Source: Microcyclospora pomicola
Taxonomy: Eukaryota; Ascomycota; Dothideomycetes; Capnodiales
Assembly (NCBI GenBank): GCA_002786065.1
Contig: NHNY01000042.1
Location: 1-64,000, forward strand
Direction of reading: 5' to 3'
Length of the DNA: 64,000 nt
In this document: positions 47,901 to 57,796 of the stretch, one piece after another
Layout: the number at the start of each line of letters is the position of its first letter
How positions within the stretch are numbered: the stretch's first letter is position 1
The notes under the pieces: model-generated
Database searches by the model: none
Told to the model about the DNA's origin: nothing
Seen by the model: only the letters and a program-made list of their open reading frames with translations
Translations under genes and position numbers: made by a program

Positions 47901-48646
47901 GAATTCTCTGCCAACAACTAGACTTCTAGCACTACTAAGGTATCTCCTTTCCTAGCTAACTATAGACAACACCCTCGAACTGGAATAGAGCCCCCTAAAT
48001 ACATAGTTACCTTAACTGTTACTCGCTCTAACTAGGAAGCAATTGCTGCACAGGACTTCGCTACTAAGATAGAGCAAGTAGAACTAACACTAGTATAAGA
48101 GATGCGCTTTGCCTAAGCTGTTTACGAAAAGCACGCTAATCGACACTGGAAGAATGCCCCTAACTACTAAGTAGGGGACAGGGTATACCTTAGTGGCCGC
48201 AACCTTAAGACCCTTAGGCTAAGTAAGAAGCTAGACTAGAAGCAACTAGGCCCCTACACTATTACTGCAAAGATCAGCCCCTAAGCCTACCGCCTAGAGC
48301 TCCCTACTAGCATAAAGATCTATAATGTCTTCTATATTAACCTCCTACGCCCCTGTCCTAACGACCCCTACCTAGGACAACAACTCCCTGCCCCTCCGCC
48401 TACCTATGTAGACGACATAGTAGAATACGCGGTACAGGCTATTGTGGACTCTTAGGATTCCCCTAATGGTGTCTACTACAAAGTGCAATAGGAGGGTTAT
48501 GATAAGTTGACCTAGGAACCTTAGGACTATGTCTATACCCTAGTAGAGCATCTTAACGAGTTCTACTGTTAGTACCCCTAGAAGCCCCGCCACAGTTCGT
48601 TCGCTTTAGGCCTCGTAGGAGCTTAGCCTTTAGAAGGAGGGGATGG

Positions 48647-48862
48647 TGTCATAGTATGACCTGTTGTAGGACTTAGTAGTTTACAGCTAGCTGTGGCTGC
48701 CTTAGGCATAACGGGTCTTCCCTTCTTAGCACTGAATTTGAGAACATCAGTTCTACTACACACTACTATTCTTATCTTTCTCTCTCTATAGCATGTCTTG
48801 TATTCTATCTATGTACTCATTGTCCTATTATTGATCATTGTCCCTAGCTAAATGCCGTAACA
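48647..48862 (+). repeat. 3' LTR of element B
   Basis: 216 bp, TGTCATAG to CCGTAACA, followed by the duplicated CGAAC. Preceded by a polypurine tract at about 48632-48646. Confidence 0.94.
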
Positions 48863-49459
48863 CGAACTTATAGAGGAAGTAAGCCTTCTGCTTGTAGAGG
48901 TTTTAAAGCTTTCTAAGCTTTAAGAACTTTTTAGAGCTTTGTATAAGCAGCTAGACTATACAAACGTTAGCCTATAAAAAACGAGCGGAGAATAGGGACG
49001 TACGATAGGTTAACTCTAACAGATCTTGTCTAGCTAGTATAGGTAAGGTGAGCAATTGCTAGACTTTAAGAGGTTAGCGACGACTCTCGACCAGAGCTTA
49101 GAGGATACTTATAGCTTCTTATAATAGTATCTAGCTACATTGCAACCTAAGCAAGATCGAGTTTTATTACCCTATAAAAGATTAGCTAGGAACTAGTACA
49201 AAAGGACTAGAAAACTTACAGTTTAGGGCGTACAGTTGTTGCTAAGGTTGGCGTAACGGACGTAGTGGATTAGAGGTATCTAGCCGATCGTTAGTAGTAG
49301 GAAAACGTTTGTTAACTAAAGAATAGGTACTTGCCTTAAAGCTTAATGTTGTTAAAGAGAGAAAGGAAGAAGAACTACTAAGAAGGGAGGGAAAGAGGTT
49401 AATATGTACTAGTAGTAGGGCCCTAAGGCAGCAGTAGTAAAAGTAAATGTAACAATAAA

Positions 49460-50130
49460 GCTCGACAAACTTATGTGCTAGCCCCGAACAAAGGGAGATC
49501 CGAGTTATCGTAACTAGATAACGTAGAAAGGGGCCGATAATAGCCACGACAAAGAAGATGTTATAATAAAGCTATACAGGCATATGTAACGTTGCTAGCT
49601 CCGAACAAAGGGCAATCCGAGTCATCGTAACTAGGTGACGCAAAGGGTAGCTAACAATGGCCACAACAATAAGAAGTAAAGTTTATATAGTGTTAAGGGC
49701 AAAGAGCCGACTAGTTAGCTAGCGCTTTACTTAGGATTCTAGGACAAAGAGCTCGGCAAGCCGAAACCCTGTAATTTCACCCTCTAAATGAAGTAAGGCT
49801 TACATAGCGTCAAAGACAAAGAGCCGACTAGTTAGCCGGCGCTTTACGTAGGATCCTAAGGCAAAGACTTCGTAGCGATTACGGCCGATCCTCGTAACCT
49901 AGGAAGTTCGCTCTAGGCTACGAGGGGGAAAGGCTAGCACGTATACTAGAACACTGTTCGACTGTCTATTACGAAGTAGAAATGCGAAGGGGAGCGAATA
50001 GGCAGCGAACATTGCGACAGGGGATACGGGCTTTTACGCACGGAATTCGATATGGATAAAAGAGAAGCTCTATATAAATGGCGGGGCTAGGTAAAAGGAC
50101 TACGGGCTTTCGTGCACAGAACTCGACCTA
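49460..50130 (+). repeat. Direct repeats in the 3' region of element D
   Basis: Three imperfect direct-repeat pairs lie here. One is built on CCGAACAAAGGG...ATCCGAGT (about 49483-49540 and 49601-49660), one on AGAGCCGACTAGTTAGC (about 49690-49745 and 49811-49865), and one on TACGGGCTTT (about 50026 and 50101). They lie in the non-coding 3' part of the element, ahead of its polypurine tract. Their role is unknown; tandem repeats in this position are known in other LTR elements. Confidence 0.65.
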
Positions 50131-50293
50131 GCAGGAGAGGCAGCCTGTGCGAGCTTGTCGAGGAAGGCCCGTAGTAGTCGTAGAGGAAGGAAATCACCGC
50201 CTAGTTACTAGTACGAACAAGACAGCTATCTTTAGTAGGAATAGGAAACACGTTTGCGCGGAAACCGCTCGATTTTCGCTAGGGGGAGGGGGG

Positions 50294-50462
50294 TATTATA
50301 AAGGGCGCGGCCCTAAATGTAGCGCACTAGCGAAGCTAGTGCTTTAGGCTTAGCATAGCCGACCCTTTCTCTCCGGACTCCTAGAGGGAAAGGCCTCCCT
50401 CCTGTATCGAACTTGTTAAATACTACAACGAGCCTCTGTATATACGTAGCTCTCCTATAACA
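50294..50462 (+). repeat. 3' LTR of element D
   Basis: About 169 bp, preceded by the polypurine tract at 50281-50293 and ending CTATAACA. Pairs with the copy at 30501-30669. Confidence 0.9.
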
Positions 50463-51170
50463 GTAGTAAATAGCTCTATATATTATAGAACCTTCTAGAC
50501 ACCTATATATAAATATAGATATATCTATATCTATATATATCCTACTAATCTACGCTACATCTATAGAGAGCAGGCTATTAGCTACGCTATATTACTATGT
50601 TCGCGATTCGATAAAATTAATTAAAACTTAAAATAGTCTTATTATCTTAAGCTAAAAATATTAGGGTATCTTCTTAATATACTTTGTAAATTAATAGGTA
50701 GCATTTAGCTATAGGAAAGGCGATAAGACTATAAACAATATAGTATTAGAGAAATAGCAACCTTTAACTATACCTATAGATATTCGAGTTCTATAATAAG
50801 CTTTTTTAAGATATAAGAAAGTAATATACTATCTAATTTAGTAAGTACTAAGCTATATGTTAATATTAGAATTAAAGCATTATAGTCCTAAATAGAGAAG
50901 TTCTTAATAAAATATAAAGATATGTCTTAGTATAGGGTATATCTTAGTATATAGTAATAGATGTTACTTACGTTCTTACTACCTAGTCTTACTTCTTAAC
51001 ACTCTTCTATATTCTCTTATACCTTACTTACTAACTAAACATTAACATAAAGAAAGGCTAAGGACTAAAGACCTAGGCTTTTAAAATCAAAAAACTGCAA
51101 TCTCTATTAGGAGATAGAACGAACTTGCTAATTCGTCTTGTTATAGTAAGATAGGAGGGAGGGTAGGAAT
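50463..51170. other. AT-rich degraded sequence at the right edge of the island
   Basis: About 700 bp of extremely AT-rich sequence with simple TATA/ATAG runs near 50500-50560. No domain or repeat could be recognised. It is probably older, RIP-exhausted repeat DNA into which element D inserted. Base composition returns to normal near 51170. Confidence 0.6.
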
Positions 51171-51549
51171 CGTAATAGTACAGCAGCAGTGGAATGCAAA
51201 CAGTACCAAGTGAAGTATGATTTACCAATCGCCTAAGACAAAGATGCACTCTGTAACCCTAAGGCTGTACAGTCCTATACCCTATAACCCTAAGACTCCA
51301 CGACTCCATGCGCCGTGCTCTCATCGCCTAACTACCCTATGCATCGTGTCTACGTCGTCCAATGTAGCCTCATCATAACCGAATCGGTATCCAGCTAGGC
51401 GGCTCTTGCTAGAGCATCGTGTAGGCTGCAAAATGGGTATCGCTTCGTCGTGTCATCGTCCTCCCATCCGGTCAGGTAGAAAAGAGTATAACCGGCCAGA
51501 ACAACCAGGTTCACCCATGAAGATCAAGAAGACACCAGACGCTCTTCTC
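51171..51549. other. 3' flank of MCM5
   Basis: Normal-composition sequence between the mutated island and the MCM5 stop codon. It must hold the MCM5 3' untranslated region. Short repeats of CCCTA(T)AACCCTAAG-like words at about 51255-51295 resemble two or three telomere-type CCCTAA units, too few to call a telomeric tract. Confidence 0.4.
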
Positions 51550-53886
51550 TCACACGCCCGTCCGAGCGACCAACATCCCACCGCGGCGAAACTGCACGCT
51601 CTCGCGCCGCACGAGCACCTGCAACGCGCGATTGAGCGCTTGTTCGCTGTAGCGTTTGCGGTCGACGAACTCGCGGCGCAGGGTGGCGAGCGAGGAGGTG
51701 TAGCCGATGGGCAGGCGGCGGCGCAGCTCGTCCTCGACCTTGTGGACCTCCTCGACCAGCTCGCGGTTGGCGGCGCCGCCGGCCATGCCGAGCGCAGACG
51801 TGTCGCCGCCCGCCGACATGACGGCGTCCATCGTGCTGCCGAGGAACAGGCGGATCGCCTCGTCGACGTGTTTCTCCGTCGCGATGGGCTGCAGCTCGAT
51901 CTTGGCGAGTGACTCGGTCAGGCGGACGAGCGATTCGAGCTGGCGCACGGTGATGGGGATGCTAGAGCGCTGGTTGGCGTCGGCTTCCGCACGGGCGACC
52001 TGCCGTCGGATGGCAACGAAGTGGGAGCTGAGTTTCTCGGCTGCTTCGGCGGACAGGCGAGGCGCGCAGCGTGACTTCGCGTAGCTGATGTACCGCTTCA
52101 TCTTCTCCACAGGGATCTCGGCGTGGTGCGCGGTGTCTTGTATGCCGGCGCCGCCCATGTGGATGCCCATGACGTGCTTGGCAATGGTCTCGTCCCGATT
52201 ACGGTCGTGCTCATCACGAACGATGAAGATAAGATCGAAACGGGAAAGGATGGTGGTCTGGAAGTCGATGTTCTCGCCAGGAGACTTGAGGTCATCGTAC
52301 CGGCCGAAGATGGGATTGGCGGCCGCAAGAACGGAGGTGCGGGCGTTGAGAATCGTGGTGATGCCAGCTTTGGCAATGGAGATGGTCTGTTGCTCCATCG
52401 CCTCGTGGATGGCTACACGGTCTTCGTCTCGCATCTTGTCGAATTCGTCGATACACACCACGCCGCCGTCAGCCAAGACCATCGCTCCGCCTTCGAGGTA
52501 GAACTCCCGTGTGCTGGTGTCTCGTTGCACCGAGGCAGTGAGACCCGCAGCAGATGAACCTTTTCCGGAAGTGTAGATGGCGATGGGAGCACATTTCTCG
52601 ACGAACTTGAGTAGCTGAGATTTGGCAGTACCGGGATCACCGAGTAGTAAGACGTTGATATCACCTCGCAATCGCATGCCGTCGGGGAGGATCTTCTTGC
52701 TGCCACCCATGAGAAGACATGTGATGGCCTTCTTGATGTCGGCGTTGCCATAGATCGACGGCGCGATGCAGGAAGCAAATAATGAGTAGAGATCGGGTCG
52801 TCGAGAAAGCTCGAGAAACTCCTGCTCTTCCTCTTCGGAGAACTGCATCCCCATTCCGCTCGACGAGTTGTGCGTGATGTCGGTCTGGATGCCGACCGCA
52901 CGGAGGTACGGATTTCGAATGGCCACTGCACCGCTGTTCTTCCCGTTCTTTTGCGCATTGTAGATGGAGAACACGCCCATCACCACACACCGCGAGCCAG
53001 GCACCACCCGATTCGCCAAGTAACGATCTGCGCTTACCAAGATATGTCTGGGCAATTCTCCCACAGGCACGTCGTCAGGTGCTTCTTGCAGTTTCAGCAC
53101 TTGTTGATCGATGAACTGTGATTTCTCGTGCACGACAAAGTATGGGTCCAAAGGACATTTTTCACCCCCATCTGGGCCTTTCGGTCTTGCACACACCCGC
53201 GGTAGTGTGACTCCAGAGAAACCTGAAGTGATTGGGAGGTTCATGGTAAAGCCACAGTTTCGGCATTGGACATGCAGAGCAGTAGCTTTGGATGTGAGAG
53301 TGCTGGCACCGATCACGATACCTGGTATTCTGACGAGATGTGAGACGCTTGTCGCTGTGAGGCCCCGAATCGTGGTTTGCGCTACGGAGGAGTGGATGAG
53401 GAGCTGGTGCTCGGGAAGGGCTTTGGCAAGGAGGAGGTCGTCTTCGCCGCGGGAGGGATAGAGGATGCGCTGTGTACACGTCTTGAGGGCCGACTCGAAC
53501 TGTTTGACGCATTAGCTGTGTGTGTCCTTGGTGTCAGCACTCTACACGGTATCCGAAGTTTCTTACGATGGGTATTATCTCGGCTGGCTCATTGTTCAGT
53601 CTGTGGGCGAGGTCTTCGTTGAACGCGATGAGATGGGTCATGTCGATATCGCAGTAGTATTGCTTCGAGAGAACATTCTCTCTGATTTGGTCGCTGTGGA
53701 TTCATCAGCATATATCTTACACCTGCATCCTGTCGCTAGGACATACCGATAGATAAAGACATTCTCAAGGTGGAACTCCATGATGAAGCTGACCAGCTCC
53801 TTTTGCGTCTGCTTGAAAGTACTGTCACCATTGTCGTTCTGGCTCTCGCCGAAAAGGCTGAGCGTATACACTGATTGTCGATCCAT
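51550..53886 (-). CDS. MCM5: DNA replication licensing factor MCM5
   Basis: This is a subunit of the MCM2-7 replicative helicase. Three exons give 738 residues, normal for Mcm5: 53747-53886, 53567-53693 and 51550-53499. Introns are 53694-53746 (53 nt, GTATGT...CACAG) and 53500-53566 (67 nt, GTAAGA...GCTGAC...ACAG). The first exon begins [18 protein letters not shown], as Mcm5 does; exon two carries [14 protein letters not shown]. Later parts include the zinc-binding region CRNCGFT, Walker [10 protein letters not shown], the [12 protein letters not shown] segment, Walker [11 protein letters not shown], the arginine finger SRFDLIF and the C-terminal winged-helix ending VARTGV. The gene is divergent from VPS54 across about 380 bp. 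Confidence 0.96.
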
Positions 53887-54268
53887 GGCTGATGTATTTG
53901 TGGTGATCGCAATGATGCTCTTTGCAGGAAGTGGGCGTGGATGGAGGCATGTCGTGAACGCGACTCTAGACGCGCTGGGAGACGCGTGCGCGTAAAGTGG
54001 TATGTGGACTTCGCACAGTGTTCCGAAATGAACTGTGGAGCGTCTCGATGCCTATGATCCCTACTGACCAGATTGCGCATATCGAAATGGACCTCAATCA
54101 ACGACAGCCATCTGTGGTTGCGGAATCCATGCGCTACCACACTCAGTAGACAGCTTTGTGCCCGTGCCACGAAGCTGCTACTGTTGACGCAGAACATGCC
54201 TGGCTATTCTCTATGAACGGGCGACCAGCAATCCCTTGTCCGCCCATCCTCTCCTGCTAGCGAGCATC
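53887..54268. promoter_or_regulatory. Shared divergent promoter, MCM5 and VPS54
   Basis: About 380 bp between opposed start codons. It contains ACGCGCTGGGAGACGCGTGCGCG near 53969: an ACGCGT word sits at 53981-53986. In yeast and other fungi ACGCGT is the MluI cell-cycle box (MBF site) of G1/S genes including replication factors, so a role in MCM5 timing is a reasonable inference. Confidence 0.55.
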
Positions 54269-57200
54269 ATGACCTCGAAATCACCACATCTCGATGTCAA
54301 CGCGTCGCCAACATCACCCAATGCCCAGCGCTCAGGATACCCTTTCCCTCGGGCTGCCTCCGCGACACGGCAGATTGCGCGACGAGGAAGTAATGCCAGT
54401 GTATCCTCCGTAGGATCCCTGGGCAGCATCTCCGACCGTCAGAGCTGGAAGGGGGACACTCTCCACGAAATCAGTCGAAATGCCATATCAACACTTCTAC
54501 AGCCACCTATTGTGCGCACTGGCCTTGTGCCGCATACTCAAGCCTCCGCTGCGGCGACTGGATTCAAGGCTCCTACGACGAGAGACATTCCTCCGGTGAC
54601 ACTCACGAATATACCTCATGTGCCACCCGAAACCTTCAAGGATTACTTGTCCCGCATAGGACCTCTTTTCGAAAGCTTCCAGCAGAATAAGTCGGAGTCG
54701 GAGCCCTCGGCATGGCTGAAGAAAGATAAGGAGTTGGAGAAGACGGATCGCTTCGCGGAGGCTCTCGACAAGCAGTTGAGTAGTGCGCCGCAGTCGCCGA
54801 ACGCTTCTCGCCAGACTTCAACCCCGAGCTTCTCGCCCACAGAAAGACCGGCTTCATCACGGCGCAGGTCTTCCGGTCAACACCGGCGCAACCGAAATGA
54901 ACCAACACCTCTGTCTACTATACCAGGGGTGTATTTCGAGGCTGACTTTCACCTGGAGAACCCGAGAACCTTTGATGTCGTCTCAGAGCGTGCAGAGATC
55001 GTACGACCGTCGCCGGGAACACCGACCAAAGAGTATAAGGGTGCCAACGGAACAGTGCTTCCACCCCGAAAAGCATTGGCAACGAACGCAATATTACAAG
55101 AAAAGCTCAGTTGGTACATGGACACGGTAGAAGTACATTTGATCAATAATATTAGTTCCGCAAGTACTGGATTCTTTGCCGCTCTGGGAAGTCTCAAAGA
55201 GCTGCAAACCGAGGCGGAGGAGAGTATCACGAAGATACAGAGTCTTCGAAAAGACCTGCAGAAGTTGGACGAGGATATTGCCATTGGCGGTTTGGAGGTA
55301 GCGGCGAAGCGGAGGCGAAGGGCGAATGTGCAGAAGCTTGCTAAAGCGACCACACAAGTGCAGCGAGTGGTTGAGAATGTCAAGAAGGCCGATGAACTCG
55401 TTGAGCAAGGTAGCTATGGCGATGCTGCGGACCAGATGGTGGTAATTGGTCGGCTGGTCTGTGGGAAGCCGGAGCCTGGCTCTGGAGAGAACGACTTGAT
55501 CGACCTGAGGCCGTTGAAAGCTATGCAAGGCCTGGATTCTGGTCTGCAGGAATTGCAGTCGCGCATTGGGACTGGGTATGCACAGCGGTTCACATCCATC
55601 CTGATGGAAGATCTCCGGCAGCACGTACAGCGTGTCCCGGCCACAGACACTCTGAAGAGATGGTCCAGACAACGAGGTATCCCACCACTGTATATGGAGA
55701 CAGACAACAAGTTTCGAGAAGACCTTCTTACGGCGCTCAAGGGCGTCCAACGAGCTGGACACACCGCTTCAGCCACGACTGCATATCGAGAAGCTGTAAC
55801 CAGAGAGATGAAGTCTATAATTCGGAGATACTTACCCAGCAGTAATGACGATGATGCGGACAGCATGGTCTCAACCTCGACTCGTGGTGGTGGTCGGTTG
55901 AGCCAGCAGGAGAAGAGCTCAATTCTGGCCCGGAATCTGCGGTCACTGGACGATGCAGACTCGGAACAGCTGTTGACAAAAGTCTACACTTCGGTCAGTG
56001 AAGCTCTACGGCGGGTGTCAACCCAAACAAAAGTTCTATTGGATGTCACAAGCAGTATGGAAGCCCTGGACTCACGGCCTGTCAAGTCTCCCCAAATATC
56101 CGACGCTGAGAATCGCCTATCAAATGGAGCGAAATCTCCATCCTCCAGACCAGACCTTGAGCAGGAACTGTCACAGGCGCTAGACATGTCCAGTTTACTT
56201 GGTCAAGCTGTGGATACTGCCCAAACACAAATCACACGTGTGTTGAAGGTCAGAAATGAGAAGTCGGTCCGGCTGCCAAAAGATCGCTTCCTCCGATATT
56301 TCACACTCAATCGCCTGTTTGCGGATGAATGCGAGGCTGTATCTGGGCGTGGCGGTCAAACGCTGAAAGGTCTTATCAATGCACAGATCTCGGGATTCGT
56401 CCAAACCTTCGGCGCCACAGAGACTGAGCGAATCGCGAGTCAACTGGACCAAGACGATTGGAATGCTGTAGACTTCAAGGATTCTGATGACGCCGTCCTG
56501 AAGCGCATTCTCCAGAGCATGACGGCTGATCCGCCCGCATGGAGCCAGACTACAGGACCAATATGGGAAGATGTATTGCCCGAGACTGTACAGCAACACA
56601 CAAACGGGAATGGAGCCGAGCCAAGCGATGACACTCCTGCCCCTGCCACGAATGGAGCCGTGCCAAGCAAGGCGCCAGCGGCTAAGCCAGCTTACATCGA
56701 CGAGACGCGGTATATCTTGGTTTCCTCTGCCACATCTCTGCTCACTACAATCGACGGCTTTCTTGCCTTGACGTCAAGCATGTCATCAATGACGCCAGCC
56801 ATCTCTGCCAGCCTGCTGGAGGTTCTGCGCGCTTTCAACTCCCGATCATCTCAGCTCATCCTCGGGGCGGGCGCGACCAAAGTTGCAGGGTTGAAGAACA
56901 TTACGACCAAGCACCTTGCACTTTCAAGTCAGGCTCTGAGCTTCGTCATCGCTTTGACGCCATACATCCGGGAATGCGCACGACGACATCTACCATCAGG
57001 ACAAACCAATGTCCTGGCTGAGTTTGACCGCACAAAGCGGCTGTACCAAGACCACCAATCTGGCATTCACGACAAACTCGTTGACATCATGGTTGGCCGC
57101 TCACAGACACACGTCAAAGCCATGTCCAACATTTCCTACACTACCGCATCCACCTCAGCTATCGAGAAGAAACCCTCTCCTTTCATGGAGACTCTGACTA

Positions 57201-57517
57201 AAGAGACCCTCGTCCTCCATCGCGTTCTGGCTCGACATCTTACGGAGCTAGACGTGAGCATCATCATGCGACAAATATTTACCAGCTACAAAGAGCACTG
57301 GCTAAAGGCATTTGGAGAGGTCGAAGTGAGCGGTAAGCAGGGAGAGGAAAACCTGCTGAGGGATGCCGAGTGCTTCGATACACGGCTGAGCAAGATCGAA
57401 GCTTTTGGCGACGTCGGGAAGGAAATCCTTGGTGTAGTACGTGCCAAGATTGGAGATACCAACGATGAGCCTGTCGAGGAGAATGGCACAGCCAAAGAAG
57501 AGGAGACGAAAACATAG
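54269..57517 (+). CDS. VPS54: GARP complex subunit VPS54
   Basis: VPS54 is the subunit of the Golgi-associated retrograde protein tether (VPS51-54) that captures endosome-derived vesicles at the trans-Golgi. The product is about 1,082 residues, a typical size. After a Ser-rich N-terminus it shows the conserved entry FEADFHLENPRTFDVVSE, a helical VPS54-N region (SSASTGFFAALGSLKELQTE), coiled-coil stretches, and a C-terminal VPS54 domain with LGAGATKVAGLKNITTKHLA and the QSGIHDKLVDIM segment. I chose the Met at 54269; an in-frame Met at 54236 adds 11 residues. No introns are needed. A Pro/Ala/Asn-rich low-complexity insert around residues 790-820 precedes the C-terminal domain. Confidence 0.92.
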   Translation: MTSKSPHLDVNASPTSPNAQRSGYPFPRAASATRQIARRGSNASVSSVGSLGSISDRQSWKGDTLHEISRNAISTLLQPPIVRTGLVPHTQASAAATGFKAPTTRDIPPVTLTNIPHVPPETFKDYLSRIGPLFESFQQNKSESEPSAWLKKDKELEKTDRFAEALDKQLSSAPQSPNASRQTSTPSFSPTERPASSRRRSSGQHRRNRNEPTPLSTIPGVYFEADFHLENPRTFDVVSERAEIVRPSPGTPTKEYKGANGTVLPPRKALATNAILQEKLSWYMDTVEVHLINNISSASTGFFAALGSLKELQTEAEESITKIQSLRKDLQKLDEDIAIGGLEVAAKRRRRANVQKLAKATTQVQRVVENVKKADELVEQGSYGDAADQMVVIGRLVCGKPEPGSGENDLIDLRPLKAMQGLDSGLQELQSRIGTGYAQRFTSILMEDLRQHVQRVPATDTLKRWSRQRGIPPLYMETDNKFREDLLTALKGVQRAGHTASATTAYREAVTREMKSIIRRYLPSSNDDDADSMVSTSTRGGGRLSQQEKSSILARNLRSLDDADSEQLLTKVYTSVSEALRRVSTQTKVLLDVTSSMEALDSRPVKSPQISDAENRLSNGAKSPSSRPDLEQELSQALDMSSLLGQAVDTAQTQITRVLKVRNEKSVRLPKDRFLRYFTLNRLFADECEAVSGRGGQTLKGLINAQISGFVQTFGATETERIASQLDQDDWNAVDFKDSDDAVLKRILQSMTADPPAWSQTTGPIWEDVLPETVQQHTNGNGAEPSDDTPAPATNGAVPSKAPAAKPAYIDETRYILVSSATSLLTTIDGFLALTSSMSSMTPAISASLLEVLRAFNSRSSQLILGAGATKVAGLKNITTKHLALSSQALSFVIALTPYIRECARRHLPSGQTNVLAEFDRTKRLYQDHQSGIHDKLVDIMVGRSQTHVKAMSNISYTTASTSAIEKKPSPFMETLTKETLVLHRVLARHLTELDVSIIMRQIFTSYKEHWLKAFGEVEVSGKQGEENLLRDAECFDTRLSKIEAFGDVGKEILGVVRAKIGDTNDEPVEENGTAKEEETKT

Positions 57518-57796
57518 AGTAAGACGATGTGTATAGGGTCACTGAACTTCTTTGTATAGATGTATATATCTCCAAGAAGCTAGAAATTCACGTCGTTATT
57601 CATCTTCCTCAAGCTGTTGAACGAAACGCTTAGAGTGGCCTCATCTTTGTTTTATCTGATGCAAATGGCAGCAGTCAAGTGAAGTGGTGCGGAATACGTT
57701 CCGTCTGGAGTTGTCACAACAGCCCACCACCCCACCAAAACTTCTTGAAGCATGACTATTAAGTCTTCGAGTTACGACAACGAGAACATATCAAAA

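Larger units (their letters stand above)
36100..48862 (+). mobile_element. LTR element B: Ty3/gypsy chromovirus, inserted in D and interrupted by C, broken
   Basis: Same family as element A, in opposite orientation. It has 216-bp LTRs and an exact target duplication CGAAC (36095-36099 and 48863-48867). Its span is 12,763 bp; subtracting the 7,199-bp element C and its 5-bp duplication leaves 5,559 bp, exactly the length of A. Parts: gag (about 36.5-37.6 kb, zinc-knuckle remnant near 37.5), then C, then protease (about 45.0-45.3), reverse transcriptase (about 45.65-46.2), RNase H (about 46.4-46.9), integrase (about 47.25-48.0) and a chromodomain-like segment (about 48.40-48.58). A purine tract (GAAGGAGGGGATGG) abuts the 3' LTR. 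Dozens of breaks of RIP type; fewer mutated sites overall than in A. Confidence 0.93.
30501..50462 (+). mobile_element. LTR element D: Ty3/gypsy chromovirus, outermost of a three-level nest, broken
   Basis: The outer element spans 19,962 bp; without the nested B element and its duplicated site it would be about 7,194 bp. LTRs are about 169 bp. Plus-strand order: gag (about 30.68-31.85 kb, zinc-knuckle remnant near 31.8), protease (about 32.0-32.3), reverse transcriptase (about 32.6-33.2, with a clear [20 protein letters not shown] block), RNase H (about 33.5-33.95), integrase (about 34.4-35.1) and chromodomain-like segment (about 35.52-35.69). A 3' region of about 1.8 kb, split by B, carries internal direct repeats and ends in a G-rich polypurine tract at 50281-50293. 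GTAGT occurs at both ends (30499-30503 and 50463-50467) as a probable target duplication. It has many breaks. Confidence 0.9.

Noticed and set aside
30501-50293. TAG read as an amino acid (altered code or suppressor tRNA) in the elements
   Set aside because: Flanking host genes use standard stops, and TAG arises with other CpA-type transitions in LTRs as well, so RIP explains it.
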